Shown in pieces: positions 42,301 to 55,200 of a stretch of DNA of 64,000 nucleotides. Each line of letters opens with the position of its first letter. Positions within the stretch are counted from its first letter, which is position 1. The notes beneath the pieces were generated by a model. It saw only the letters and a list, made by a program, of their open reading frames with translations, did not search any database and was not told where the DNA came from. The translations under genes were made by a program, and so were the position numbers. Source of the stretch: Yamagishiella unicocca (taxonomy: Eukaryota > Chlorophyta > Chlorophyceae > Chlamydomonadales > Volvocaceae); contig BDSL01000140.1 in assembly GCA_003116995.1 (NCBI GenBank), positions 124,001-188,000 on the forward strand, given 5' to 3'.

Positions 42301-42935
42301 GGCACGATGCGTCTAGGCATGTTGAGGATGGCGGAATGCGGCTGGATTCCATCCGGTGGGGGTCAGCGCTCCGGCTGTGTCATTTCACTCCCTCGCGCGT
42401 CATTCTACACCTTTCCTAATGTCGCCCCCCATGAATGCCTCGTACGTGTTGTATCGCAGTGGCGCAAGTACATGAAGGCTGTGGGCATGAAGGATTGTTC
42501 CCTCAATGCGGACGCCACCTCAGACGAGCACCCGCACCGCCACCGCCGCATGCTGGCTGAGGTTGAGGAGCAAGCCGGCAACTCGGATAATTGTAAGCAA
42601 ATTCTGACTGGAATGTGGCGATAATACCTTGCGCGGCGTGCTTTCCCTCCTCGGCAGCGCCTCCTCTCATGCGTCATCGGTAGCATCGCATTTACTGCTT
42701 TACATGCATTTACTTTGCGTATATAGGTTTCATGACGTGTTAGCCCTCAGACCACAGCTAGCGCACTATGCCGTCCATGAGTCCATCGTTATCATGCGCA
42801 TAGGGGCCCGCTTCACTGAAAACTGTTTCGGTTTCCCCCCGTGCAGACACGTGCAAATTCATCGCCTACGGCTCGAACTACCGCTCGTCTCAGAACACCG
42901 GCGACCGCACAGTCAAGCTGGCGCGTGCGTCTTAA
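39399..42935 (+). CDS. Alpha-type carbonic anhydrase, secreted (periplasmic CAH1/CAH2-like), copy 2
   Basis: Tandem partner of copy 1 with the same nine-exon structure and phases, 359 residues: 39399-39497, 39858-39910, 40046-40134, 40361-40519, 40963-41088, 41381-41544, 41996-42163, 42460-42592, 42847-42935. The signal peptide (MRGQALSLLLGILQLSGWTS) leads into CIYKYGTSPD. FHFHTMSEH and LELHIVH keep the three zinc His, and YEGSLTTPPCSEG is intact. Differences from copy 1 include HWDHSLHG for HWDHGLHG, a longer linker (RRMLAEVEEQAGNSDN) and the C-terminus ARAS instead of ARAY. In Chlamydomonas the CAH1/CAH2 tandem pair is regulated in opposite directions by CO2. Whether these two split the same way cannot be told from sequence, so no CAH1 or CAH2 name is given. 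Confidence 0.93.
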
Positions 42936-44566
42936 TGGCCGCGGCATGATGAGGATGCACACGCGAGCATGCCGGTCCCAGGCGCGCTCGTGTTGCGCAT
43001 CTTACGCACCGGGCCGACCCATGTACGTAACCACCATTGGCTGCGGATTCTATTGGATTTCCTGTACGTGTTTCGTGTTTGTTGATGAGAGCTTGGCTCA
43101 CAGCACCCAGGCGGAGACGAGCAGGCACACGCAGAGTAGCACTAGCCCGGATAAGGCAGTCCCATGTGCAAGCGGTTCAAGCAGAATCGGTGACACGCCA
43201 GCGTGCGCAATCGCGATAAAATTCATTCGTTGCGAGAAGAATTTGACGGCACAGTGTCGTGCTATAAGGACAGCTGCCGGCCATGCTGGTTCGGTTGGTT
43301 AATACCCTCCTCTTGAAATAATATTGGAGTAGAAGGCCGGATGTGCCTAATACCGGAAGATACTTCTGCGGCCACCCTCTCGCGGCAATGGCGTGGATGG
43401 CGCCCCTTGAATGGGAAGGGTAGGATTCTTTAGTAGGGTTGGTGTCAGTGCACGGCCCCTCGTCTTTACCAGAGTGTTTGTCTCTCTAATTTCGTGGTAT
43501 ATATATCTAATCGCAACCTTTATGGTTGTATCATGGTGGCAGGGCAGGCGTGCATGGGCTTGTAAGGGAACGGGAGATCGTGGTCGGGACTCAATGTTTG
43601 CGTGTGTGTTCACACAACGGGCTGTGGGAGCCCTCGTGTTCGGGTAATGAGCGTGTAACCTGTAAACGTTGACGACGATGCCACTGCATGTCAAACTTTC
43701 CGGAAACCTGCTTTTTTCGATTTCAGTAATTTCGTGTTTAGGGCGTTCAAGTACAGCTCTATATTCATTGCAGGCTGTGCTTGCTGCAGGCGTGCAAGGT
43801 TAACTGCAGGAACGCATTGAAGCAGGATAGAACCTGATAGAAGCGGTTTCCAATCGCAAGATTATACGATAGCCGCATACTGGTTCATCGAAGCGCAGAC
43901 GGCTCTCCAACAACGTAATCGTGCGGTGAAACCCGTCACATAACTTAGCTGCAAGTACGCGCCGCGCCTTCCTATTGTCCCCTCCTGCGTCCCTTTCGCA
44001 CACAGCCAACAGTAACACAGCCAACAGTACTATGCTCCTTCCAGGAACACCCAGCCGGATCGGTAGGGCACGACGTACGACGATATAAAGTATCCATAGT
44101 GCCCGCATGGGCAACTGATTAGCTATGAGCCGGCTGATCAACATGCCCCGGAGATGTTGTTGGTGTAATCAGGAACCAAGGGGAACCACGGGTCACACAA
44201 AGGTCTGGGCGTAACAAGCACTGAGCCATACCAAAGACATCTGATGCAACCGCAATGGTTGGCAAGCAGGTACCAACCTTATACTATTGTAAACTAACAA
44301 AGCTTGGCGGCCATGCAATCCTCCGAGAACAATGCGTTCTCTGCAATTTGGCCATGATTAATGATATAAATAAGCAGTAGAGTTCTAGTTTGCTGATATC
44401 TGCTAAAGGACAAAAGGCGCCATTGGCCGTATGTATCGTACATGACGAGCGCTGACTTTGACGTGCAGAGTCCGTTAAAGCGGGGAACGTGCATATCTCG
44501 CAAACGCATTTTTTTGGAAATTGCGGTCGATTCCGAAAAGTGTAGACGGCCAGCCGCGATAGCAGA
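42936..44566. other. 3' flank of carbonic anhydrase copy 2 and leader of the translocator gene
   Basis: The first about 1.15 kb matches the 3' flank of copy 1. From about 44100 the sequence is unique and should contain the promoter and 5' leader of the translocator. No other gene is seen. Two TGTAA sites (43654-43658, 43661-43665) may end copy 2 transcripts. Confidence 0.55.
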
Positions 44567-47456
44567 ATGCAAGCTGTCCTCAGCCCTGGCGTCACAGCGC
44601 CTTCTATATGTCGGCAAATTCCACTTGTGGCGAAATGCCTACAATTTCAGACGCTGCGGCCAACGGTATCGGTGGCGGCCGGGGCGCCGACTGCGTGCCG
44701 ACAGGGAGTTATTCCGCGACCGCAGCCGCAGACAGCTCCTCAACAGCAGACCGGCCGAGGCGTCAGCGTGATTGTGTCTGCGTCTGCTGCTGGCATCCCT
44801 GCTGAACAGCCCAAATTGAACTGGAAGGTGCCCGTCTACATCCTGCTCTGGTGCGCAAATTTCTTCGGGGCGTGCGGCTCAAGCGTTTGCCTCGATCCCC
44901 ACGAGGATTTCCCTTTTTGAAATCGTTGCTGCAGGTATGGATTTAACATCGTCTTTAACATCATAAACAAGAGCACGCTTAACACGTTTCCGTGCCCGTG
45001 GTTCATCGGGACTTGGCAACTCAGTAAGTGTACCCATCCGAGCAGACAGAGTTCGCCGACATGAAGATGTATATCTGCTTCAACGCCGGGGCGCACAATG
45101 TGGCGGCAGGTTCTTGATGGAAGTCGTGTCACGATGCTGCTGCGGCACGCTTGGCACGTTGAGCCCAGCCTGAGGGCCACAACCGATTGCATTACAGTGA
45201 CACATAGTCGCGATCATAATTCACACCACTCGTCGTCTGACGTTTCCTAACTGCCCCGCCATCCCGTAACATTTGAACAAGGAACCCTTACCATCCGCCG
45301 CTCCATCCTGCCCTTTCCGCCAAGTGGACGCACTTAGCTCTCATCCTCCCTGCCTTCCCGGCGCTTCAGCCTGCCACCAACGCGCGCCATCACTCGCCGC
45401 CTCCCAACGCCGAAACAGCCCCCCGCCTTCTACACACCATCCTCTACCTCCGCGCCCTCCAAACCCCCCCTCTACAGACCGCCCTCTGCCTCTCTGCCCT
45501 CCCCGCCTCCTCTCTTGCCACCCCACCCCACCCCGTAGTCGCTAGCGGGCTGTTCATGGCGGTGATGTGGATCACGCGGCTGCACCCCGTGCCCTCTGTG
45601 GACGGCAAGTTTTTTGCGGCGCTGCTGCCAGTGGCGCTGTTCCACACGGTGGGGCACATTGCGGCGGTGGTGTCCTTCAGCCAGATGGCGGTGTCGTTCG
45701 CGCACATCGTCAAGAGCGCGGAGCCGGTATTCTCGGTGGCGCTCAGCGGACCGCTACTGGGAGTGGGGTACCCGTGGTGCGTGAGGGCAGGTGGATGAGG
45801 AAGGGGAGGAGGAGGGAGATGGAAGAGGAGGGGGAGGCGGAGGGAGAGCAGGGTCGGCCCAGATTCTGGACTGGGCTGTCGCGGAGATCGAGTTGTTGGT
45901 CGGCCCGGCCCTGTCATCGAGGAAAGGTTCGGTAGCAGACAGGGCTGGGAGTAAGGTTTCTTTACCTGTTCCGAAGTGTCTAACACCGTACGAATTGCAC
46001 CAACGCGCTGTTGGTATCAGTCGCTGTGCTGAAGCACCTCCGCGCCCTCGCCCTCCGGCCGGCAGGTATGTGTGGGGCTCGCTGCTGCCCATCGTGGCGG
46101 GATGCTCGCTATCGGCCATGAAGGAGGTAAGCTGAGCGGGGTGGAGAGGAAACCGGTTAGGCCGGGCGGGATGCACTTGGGGTGGCTGCTGAAGCCTGGT
46201 GTGTTGCGGTTCGTGGGGGGAAGGGCCCCGGGGTTAGGCCCGCGAGGCAAACCGGACCGCGGATGACCGGGCAGTAGGTTAGGGGCATCAAATCCTCGTT
46301 CAGCCGCAGCCTTAGTGCTCAATTCTCGCCCATTCCCCGCCCTCCAAGGTGAGCTTCGCTTGGAGCGGCTTCAACAACGCCATGATCTCCAACCTGGGCA
46401 TGGTGCTCCGAAACATCTACTCCAAGAAGTCGCTCAACGACTACAAGGTGTGTGGGCGGCTGGGGCGGGGGCCCGTGGGCGGTGGTTGAACCGGGCGCTG
46501 AGGGGATGGGTGGAACACCCAGACGGCAACAAGGAGCTCCGCAGTGCATCATCATGCCTACGTTGACACTAGGTCAGGAGGGGTCTCTGACACAGACGTG
46601 GCCAAACGTGTGCAAGCGTGGGGCCCGCAGCTCAACGCAGCTCAACGCATTGTCGCCATGGATGCCGGCCCAGGCAATTGCCTTGTTCATGTACCACCCG
46701 CCATCTCACGCCGTACAAGGTGCCACTTCTGGCCCCTGCGCAACCGAAACCCCTTCCGCCCCCAACTCCCTGCCCGCCCTGCTCCAACGCCCCTGCCCCC
46801 TTGTCCACACGATCCTCCGCGTGCTCCGACCGACGACAGCACATCGACGGCATCAACTTGTTCGGACTCATCTCCATCGCCTCGCTGCTCTACTGCCTGC
46901 CCGCCGCGCTGTACTTCGAGAGCTCCACTTGGCAGGCCGCATGGCAGGCGGCAGGCACCAAGGCGGGCGAGAAGGCCACGATACAAATGCTGCTGTGGGG
47001 CGGCGTCTTCTACCACCTCTACAACCAGGTGCGGCTCGTGGGAAGAGGGAGGGGGTGCGCGAGGTCAGGGGGAAGTACGAAGCAGCAAGGGCCCCGTCTT
47101 AACGGCCTACCTTCAAACCTTTGGGCCCTCACAGCCCCCGAACGTAGACTGTAGACTGCGGGCGGCCCATGTGGCGCCGACGGCCGACGGTTTGTAACCC
47201 ATCCCTTACCCCATATGCCGTACAGCTGTCGTACATGGTGCTGGACCAGGGCATCAGCCCCGTCACCTTCAGCGTGGGCAACACCATGAAGCGCGTGGCG
47301 GTGGTCGTGTCGTCCGTCATGTTCTTCCGGAACCCCGTCTCGCCGCTCAACTGGGCGGGCTCGCTGATCGCCATCGGCGGCACCTACCTCTACTCCCTAG
47401 CCACCGAGCGCCATGCTGCGGAGAAGAAGGCGGCCGCTGCAGCCAAGGCGGCGTAG
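44567..47456 (+). CDS. Plastid sugar-phosphate/phosphate translocator (TPT/GPT family)
   Basis: Inner-envelope antiporter exchanging triose phosphates or related sugar phosphates for inorganic phosphate. Seven exons, 396 residues: 44567-44850, 44935-45023, 45539-45776, 46066-46126, 46349-46447, 46840-47028, 47226-47456. About 85 residues of transit-peptide type come first, then the membrane domain from [20 protein letters not shown]. Family blocks include [71 protein letters not shown] (Lys-Arg of the substrate site) and a last helix [19 protein letters not shown] is the form found in glucose-6-phosphate type and algal TPT sequences rather than land-plant TPT, so substrate is open. The C-terminus is Ala/Lys-rich. 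A TGTAA at 47869-47873 may be its poly(A) signal. Confidence 0.92.
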
Positions 47457-49225
47457 TTGGGGTATAGTGGGAGTTCGGGGGTGTCGGCTTCTGTCGCCGC
47501 AGCAGTAGCGCGGGCGGGGGCCAATTCGGGACCGCCATGCTTGGTGATACTCATCGGAAACTGTGAGGGTGGGTTTGCTTTTGCAGGTGCGCAGTCCAGG
47601 TTAGCTAGCTGGGGGGTGCATGCGAGATTAAGTGCGCAGGGCTGAGAAGGGGCGCCCGACTCGGGTGTGTGCACTGAATACGTTACGCCGGAGAGGCTGT
47701 GCCCGGCAACACGGGGCATTATTACTAGCGGGTATTGGACTAGTGGGCGTTAGTAGAGGAAAGTAGCGGGTGTGGTCACCAATAGGTGGCTAGCGCGGCT
47801 AGGCAGGAGGGTTAGTATGTGGAAAGCACGAGGGCTAGGAAACCTGCGGATTGGGGTTTGGGGTTGCATGTAAGCGGGCCCCCTCTCGGAGCTCCTGGGT
47901 GGGAGGCGTGGCCGTTAGTTTTATTCCTGACGCGGTATAGCAGTCATTTCTGCAGTACGACAGTCAGTTCGTTGCGTTGGCATTTGTAGTTCCGGGCCCA
48001 TCAGGACCCGCCGGCTTAGGACTTGTGCGCGTCACGTAAGGTGTAGCTGGGCAACCCACGAACGACTTGAGCGGTGAGCGGTACCGAAGGTTGGAGTACC
48101 GCGCAGACGCTGTCGTGATCGCTTCACGACGGTGCGGCTCTGGTAGCAGCGAGGACCAGGCGGCAGGGGCGCGCATTGCGCTCACGCTGTCCGTCGTTCG
48201 GACGCAGTTTATTGTGGTAATGTTGCCACGGGCCCGGGGCCCCTGTCAGTGTTGCTGGGGCGGAGGCCGGTGGTTCTGTTTTGAGGGTGGTGAATAGTGG
48301 TTGAACCTTGAACAGGGATCAGGGCCATCCGCACGAACAGACGCGTTGTCCACTAGCGACGCAGTTCACTGGCCGAAGCCTATTAGGACGTGCTTTGGTA
48401 GGCCCGAGGCCATGCATCGTTAGGAGATGGGCTCGCTCTCGGCGCATCAGAGGCGCACAAGTCATGGCCGTATGCAACCTCGTGCTTCGACGTTCAGGCG
48501 TGTATGTCATGCGGGCCCACGAAGGTGGCCTTTGGATTCGTTTTTCCTGCCAAGTCCAACACTCCCCAGCTTCGCATTGCGCCCGCTAGCGGGTATGGCC
48601 CAAATCGCACGCTTTCCAAGGACAGTGTACACATACCTATACCCAGAGCCGAACCGACAGCCCAGGCTGGGGTTTTCCCTTCCATGATACTCGCAAGCCA
48701 TACATTCCAGCCTAACAGTCCTGGAAAGCTCAGTATTTATGTATGTAACTTGTCTAACATCGATCCAGACTGGGTATCGCTATGGTGTATGAGTCGCATG
48801 CAATCGCAGTGAGGCCCATGACACCAGCCATCTAAAACTTTCGGTTTCTTGAACTGGGGGAGTCGTCTGCTCGTGTCGCAAAAGGTGTACGGCAGCGGTA
48901 TGCTGTGGGCCATCCATTCACAAGCCCTTTGATCTAGTTCAAGCAACCTGCACAGCTCACGAGACGTTCTCTTCAATGGGGAAAGAATAATCATTACAAA
49001 ATATGTCTTTGAACAGTTTTTGGTTTGTGCACTTATAGACGTAGAACCATTTCGCAGGCGAAGGAACTCCTTGACTTGTATTGCCTGCAACCTTTTGAAA
49101 TAACAACTTGTTGATAGCGCATAAATTGGAGCTGCCAGCGTGGCGATTCCGACTCGGAGTTTGAATCCCATCGGTCGCGGCGTCGTGTATGACCCCGCCT
49201 TACCTCTCAGGGTGCAGCTGAAATT
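47457..49225. other. Intergenic, no gene seen
   Basis: 3' flank of the translocator and upstream region of the starch synthase gene. The open frames are short, lack splice partners and resemble nothing recognised. The segment from about 48830 to 49140 is AT-richer, and the starch synthase promoter probably lies there. Confidence 0.5.
47869..47873 (+). terminator. Putative TGTAA polyadenylation signal of the translocator gene
   Basis: First TGTAA after the translocator stop, about 415 bases downstream. Assignment is by position and by the volvocine consensus. Confidence 0.45.
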
Positions 49226-52200
49226 ATGCACACGAACATCCCACTACAACGCTGTCAGCTGCTGGCCCGCACGCGTCAGGCGCCGCGGGCACCGTCGCGA
49301 CAGCCATCCGCCGCCCCGTCCTATGGCCGGGCCAAGGTCATCTCATGTGTGAGCACCCCAGTTTTGGTGAGCATTTGTGCAGCACGTCTTGAAGTCAACA
49401 TATGCCTGTTGCCGGTGGATACAACCTCCTTCCAACGAGTTCTCGAATAATTTGCACCTCTTCACCTCCTGGAAGGGTGTGGGCGATGCCAATAACCTGC
49501 GGACACAGCTACGCGCCTGCATAAGATTGCCGTCATAACGCTTACAAATCACGCCCTTCGCATTCCCTTCGTCCTGACATGGGCTGTTCTCGCAGGGAGG
49601 ACCCGATACGCGGCCGGCTGTGCAGCTGTCCGTAACGCCTGGCGACGTCCTCGCCACTCCGGATTCGGTTGTACAGGTATGCAGCCAACCGCATCCATGT
49701 GCCCAACTTCGCCGTTGACCCACCTCGCCGCCCTTCCTGCCCGGTGTAGCAATTGTGGGGCAGTCACACGGAGGAATGTCCGCACATGGCGCAGGGCAGC
49801 AGCACTGCATGAATGGTCGGCATCCAGCTGCCGGCAACACACAACTCTCGTGCCGTGCTGCAGCATTGTCAGCGAAGAGCTCCTCGCTCTCCATTGAAAT
49901 GCGCTGGCTGCGCCTCTACCCACCCCACAGCATGCAGCCGACTCCCACTCCTGACCGACCCATTTCACCACCCACGCACCTGCTCGTTCCCAACCGCAGG
50001 TCGGTGTCGGCCAGCCGTCCTACCCCGTACGCTTGCTGTATCGCAGCCGCGGCGGGCCGCTCGAGGGCGCCTCCTGCATTTGGGCGCACATCGGCCACAG
50101 CGGGTGGCGGGATACACTGGATGTGGAGCTCACCACCACCGGGCCCGACGGCACGAATGACGAACAGGTACGCTGCGCGCCTGTTCGCATGCGTCATAGG
50201 AACTGAGCCGGCGCGATAGTTTACGGAAAGCAATGCCAGGATGCTCCTAAACGGGCTCCGATGCGGATGCGGATGCCGTGTGCTTATGCGTACGGGTGCT
50301 ATGTTCGAGTGCATGCTTACGGAGACGGACCCTCAGCGGATTTTTAGTTTTTGGGTTGCATTGGGGGGAGGGATGTCTGGTGGGTTTAAAGAGGAAACCC
50401 GTAGCTGCCTGGGGGAGGGGCACTTGTCTTGATCTGCCTGGGATTGAAGCCCGTGGTTCCCGCCAAATACCACCTTTCGGGATCACGCTTTGTCCGTATG
50501 GCCTCACCCCGCCCACGAGCAGGTCTGGCAGGGCACGTACGTCGTCCCCGCGGGCCGCCTTGCCGCCCCTTGGCATTTGGAAACCCAGATGGTGTTTAAG
50601 GGGAGCGTGGGGGGCCATGAGCGCTGGGACAACAATGGCGGCGCCAACTGGACAGTGGCAGTGGAGGTGGCTCCAGGGGAGGGGCTGGTGCCGGCGCTCA
50701 ACCCCAGCTATGCCTCCACTCGGACGCTGGTGAGGGCGGCGGCTGGGGAGGGTGTCCAAGGGGCTCCCTGCGCGATTCCAGCCAGATGACGAGGAGGGAG
50801 CTGAGAGGGGCGGAAGGCACTCGCTGGGGCGAGCTGCTGCTCTCTACCGGCCTGGCAGGCTGCCGCAAGGCTCAGACTGAGGATATGGCCCTTATCACTG
50901 ACGGGTTGTGACGGGTTATGACGGGTTACTTGCCCTCCCACTGGCCACTGCTGCGCATCTGCCGCGCAGACCAGTAGCCTGCTGCTGCGACTGGAGGCGC
51001 TGGTGGCCTCCCGGCTGCTGACCCCCGAGCAGGGCTCCGTGCTGCGTATGCTGGCCTGGCAGCACGACCTCAGCACGATCAAGGCGTACCAGGTAGGCCG
51101 CGGCGCCCTAGACGGGCACGGAGTACGGCAGGCGGTACGGCACGGAGAAGCTAGGACCCAGCATTCGGTGGGGGACCTTCACTGGGGTGACCAGCGGGAC
51201 CAGGCGGCGGTCGCTCACAGCCAGCTAGGCCAACCTCAGGCCGTTGCGCCTGTCAATGCCGTAACCGAGGCCTAGTAGGGCGCGTCCTCAATTCACCTCA
51301 CCTGCTTTCCCCTCACACAGGCGGTACGGCACCTGGACGACAAGGCCGTGGCGGGTGCCCTGGCTGGACGCTGCGCCTGGCTGCGTCCCCCGGGGCTGAA
51401 CGTCGTACACGTGGCCAGCGAGATGGCGCCCATAGCCAAGGTACGGCACAGGACGCCGCGGAAACCGATGTAACCGTCGCAGCGCGCCTCGCTCTCGGCC
51501 GCCTCCGTTCGTTGCGTCACCCCAAAAAACTGGTTTCTTCATTTGGCCAGCTGCCGGTACATGCATTCCCAAGCCTCGTGCTCTACCTGTTCGCCTGCTC
51601 GCCTGGCAACACCCCGCTGCCGGTTCCTTACGCGGTTCTTTACGCGGGTTTCCCTCGCACCCCCGCTGCCCAGGTCGGCGGCCTGGCCGACGTGGTGGCC
51701 TCACTGGCCAAGGCGCACCAGGCCACGGGGCTGCTGACGGAGGTCATCCTGCCAAAGTACGACTGCATCCACTACGGTGAGTCACGAGTGGGTTCCCCCT
51801 GTGCAGGCTCATCCAGCCGCGCCACGCCGCCGCTCAGACCGGGTGGGTTGCGTGGTGGGGTGTGGTAGGTTTCACGCGGCTTCGTCGCGCGCCCTGACCC
51901 GACTCGGCTGCTCGCCCGCCCTCTTGACCCGACCCGGCTGCTCGCCCGCCCTCTTGACCCGACCCGGCTGCTCACCCGCCCTCTTGACCCGACCCGGCTG
52001 CTCGCCCGCCCTCCTGACCCGACCCGGCTGCTCGCTCGCCCTCTTGATCCGACTCGGCTGCTCGCCCGCCCTCTTGACCCGACCCGGCTGCTCACCCGCC
52101 CTCTTGATCCGACTCGGCTGCTCGCCCGCCCTCTTGATCCGACTCGGCTGCTCGCCCGCCCTCTTGACCCGACCCGGCTGCTCACCCGCCCTCTTGATCC

Positions 52201-55200
52201 GACTCGGCTGCTCGATCCGACTCGGCTGCTCGCCCGCCCTCTTGACCCGACCCGGCTGCTCGCCCGCCCTCTTGACCCGACCCGGCTGCTCGCCCGCCCT
52301 CTTGACCCCACCCGGCTGCTCGCCCGCCCTCTTGACCCCACCCGGCTGCTCGCCCGCCCTCTTGACCCCACCCGGCTGCTCGCCCGCCCTCTTGACCCCA
52401 CCCGGCTGCTCGCCCGCCCTCTTGATCCCACCCGGCTGCTCGCCCGCCCTCTTGACCCCACCCGGCTGCTCGCCCGCCCTCTTGACCCGACCCGGCTGCT
52501 CGCCCGCCCTCTTGATCCCACCCGGCTGCTCGCCCGCCCTCTTGATCCCACCCGGCTGCTCGCCCGCCCTCTTGATCCCACCCGGCTGCTCACCCGCCCT
52601 CTTGACCCCACCCGGCTGCTCGCCCGCCCTCTTGACCCGACCCGGCTGCTCACTGCGCGCTTGCGGCGCAGGTGAGGTGCACGAGCTGCGCCAGATGACC
52701 GAGCTGGAGGTGCCCTGGGGCCCGGACCCCAGCCGCACCGTGCGAACGGTGGTGTGGAGCGGCTGCGTGGACGGCCTGCCCGTGTATTTCATCGAGCCGC
52801 ACTGCCCGGAGAAGTGAGCCACGATTAATCCCAGGGGATTGTGGGGGCGGGACTGCTTAGCTGGGCGAAACGGTCGGGATCGAGCGCGCAGGAAAAGAAA
52901 GCGCGAACGACGCTGTAAGGAGGGCGCCAACTAAGAACTCGCGCCGCCGCAGCAGCCTGGACCGCGTACCTCCCTCCGAGTACATGGGAGAGGGCGCAGG
53001 CCCGGAAGTCGGCTGTGGTGACCTGAGCGGGGCTGTGGCCCGAGGGGGAAGGTGGGGGTGTGGAGAGCTATGCTGCGCACACAGTTCCTAAACAGGCGCG
53101 CTCCCCGACCCCGGCCCCAGGTACTTTTGGCGTGGCAAGTTCTACGGTGAGCCCGACGACGCTGCTCGCTTTTGCTTCTTCAGCCGGGCGGCGCTGGAGT
53201 TCTTGGCGCGGCGGCAGCACGAGGCGCCGGACGTCATCCACTGCCATGACTGGCAGGCTGCGGCGGTGGTGAGCCAGGCGGAGTGGCGGAAGGGGCTGTG
53301 GCTTTGTTTCGCTAGGGATTTGGGTCGGGGTCGGAACGGCGAGGAAACCCGTGGACATCTCCTTCTCCTCCTCTTGGTTCGCAACGCCCGCTTCCTCTCC
53401 GCCCCCTCTCTCTCCCCTCGCGCTGCCTCAGGCTCCGCTGCTCAAGGAGACCTACCGGGCTTCCGGGCTGTCGAGGACTCGTGCAGTGCTCACCATCCAT
53501 AACATGGCTTTCCAGGTGCGGACCCACCACGGGGGCACCAGAGGGTTCCATCACGGGGCTGCTGAGGAGGGAAAGACTGTGGACTGAGGGCCGCCGCCGC
53601 CTGAACGCCTGGACAACAGCCCGCCACGAGCCGCACCCCTCCCCGCCGCACTTCCTGCCCTCCCCGCCGCCCCTCACCTCCCTCCCTCCCCGCCGGCTGC
53701 TGGCTGCCGCTGCTCTCCTGCAGGGCCACATGAACGGCGCCTTCCTGCAGCACATGGGCCTGGCCGGCCGCGCAGCTCACGTGGTGAGCCCTGACGTCAT
53801 GCTGCACGGCAGCCAGCACGTGCCGCTGGCCCAGGGCCAGGTGTCCATCAACCCCAGCGGCATGGGCACCTACGCGCAAGCGACTCTCAACCTGCTCAAG
53901 GTACGGCAGCCGCAGCCGCGCCAAGGGTGCGTGCTTACATTGGAAGCGCAGGCTAGGCTTCAACACATCCTTTTTTTGAGGGCGAAACGTCAGTCGCAGC
54001 TTGGTGAGGATTGTAAGATACGCCTATTGGAAGCCATACATGCCGTAACACGCCGATGGCCAAAGCCTGTTAAGCTGCTGAATCCGCGTCGCAACACGCC
54101 TATTTTCAAAATGCGCTTAGACGATCACCTTTTGTTGGCCGCCGCAGGGCGCCATCGTCTACGCCGACCGCATCACCACCGTCAGCCCCACCTACGCGCG
54201 AGAGATCCTGGGCCAGCACCTGGGCATGGGGCTGCATGCGGTGCTGCAGCGCCACCAGCACAAGCTGGTGGGGGTCCTGAACGGCCTCGACTACGAGGTG
54301 GGTGCAGGGCTGGACCGGACCGCAGGTGGGACTGAGGGTGCGTGCTGGGGCCTAGGCAGCTGGGAGTGCGGACGACACGACATAATAGGCACTGGCTGCC
54401 GCCCTTGCTTGCGCATCGCCTGCCCATTCGCCAATCGCCGTGGCATCGATACCGCACTACTCCAACCCGCGCCGCCCAGCTCACCCTTCGAACCCCGGAA
54501 CCCCACCCTGTCGTCCCAGTTCTCCAGCATGCATCTTGAAACGTCTGTTCTAAACGGTGTTTCCTCGCATCCACGGGTCTTCCTCGAAACCCTGCCGTCC
54601 CCAGACTTGGAACCCCGCCACCGACCCCTGCCTGCCCGCGCACTACACCGTCGACGACACCGCCGGCAAGCGCGCCTGCAAGGCGGCCCTCTGCCGCGAG
54701 CTGGGCCTGCCGTTCGACGGCGTCCTGCCCGCCGCCAACGGCGCTGCCAATGGCGCCGACGGCGCCGCTGCCGGCGGCGGCGCTGCCGGCGGCCCTGCCG
54801 CCGTCGGGGGAGTCACGTGGGGCGCCAGCGGCCGCCCCATCGTGGCCATCGTGAGCCGCCTGACGGAGCAGAAGGGGCTGCACCTGATGACTGCGGGCTT
54901 GCGGGCGGCGGTGGCGGCGGGTGCGCAGGTGGTGGTGCTGGGCAGCGCGCCGGAGCCCAAGGTAGGCGCAGCCGCGGGGTCTGATCGCTTAAGCTTTGTT
55001 GGGGCCTCGCCTGCCGTACATCAGCCGGCGGTGCGCCGTACCGTATCTGGGAAAGCTTCTGTACGGCGCGTGCATGCTCACATCGCATCACCGGGCTGGG
55101 GAGGACTGTCTAGTTGCAGCAGGCAAAACCACGATGACAAGGGGATGACCGGGCCTTATGCCTGCGAGGGGCCGCAGCCGGAGGAGGCTCTGCTGCCTTC

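Larger units (their letters stand above)
33522..44095 (+). repeat. Direct tandem duplication of about 5.2 kb carrying the carbonic anhydrase pair
   Basis: Unit 1 is about 33522-38726 and unit 2 about 38727-44095. Their left ends match (GTTTGCCCGTCTG against GTTTGTCCATCTG, then both CCCGGCT.AATGGACGTGAG), as do the TATA regions. Their right ends match too: AGGACAGCTG and GGAGTAGAAGGCCG blocks near 37936/38000 and 43267/43328, and GGAACACCCAGCCGG near 38674 and 44044. Boundaries are estimated by eye to within some tens of bases. Confidence 0.8.

Noticed and set aside
51893..52652. Regular repeat array resembling a CRISPR
   Set aside because: Units are contiguous with no unique spacers, in a eukaryotic intron; it is a minisatellite.
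51772..52930. Long open frames on both strands through the 30-bp repeat (about 293-352 residues)
   Set aside because: They are produced by a repeat unit divisible by three. The region is an intron of starch synthase flanked by well-phased exons.
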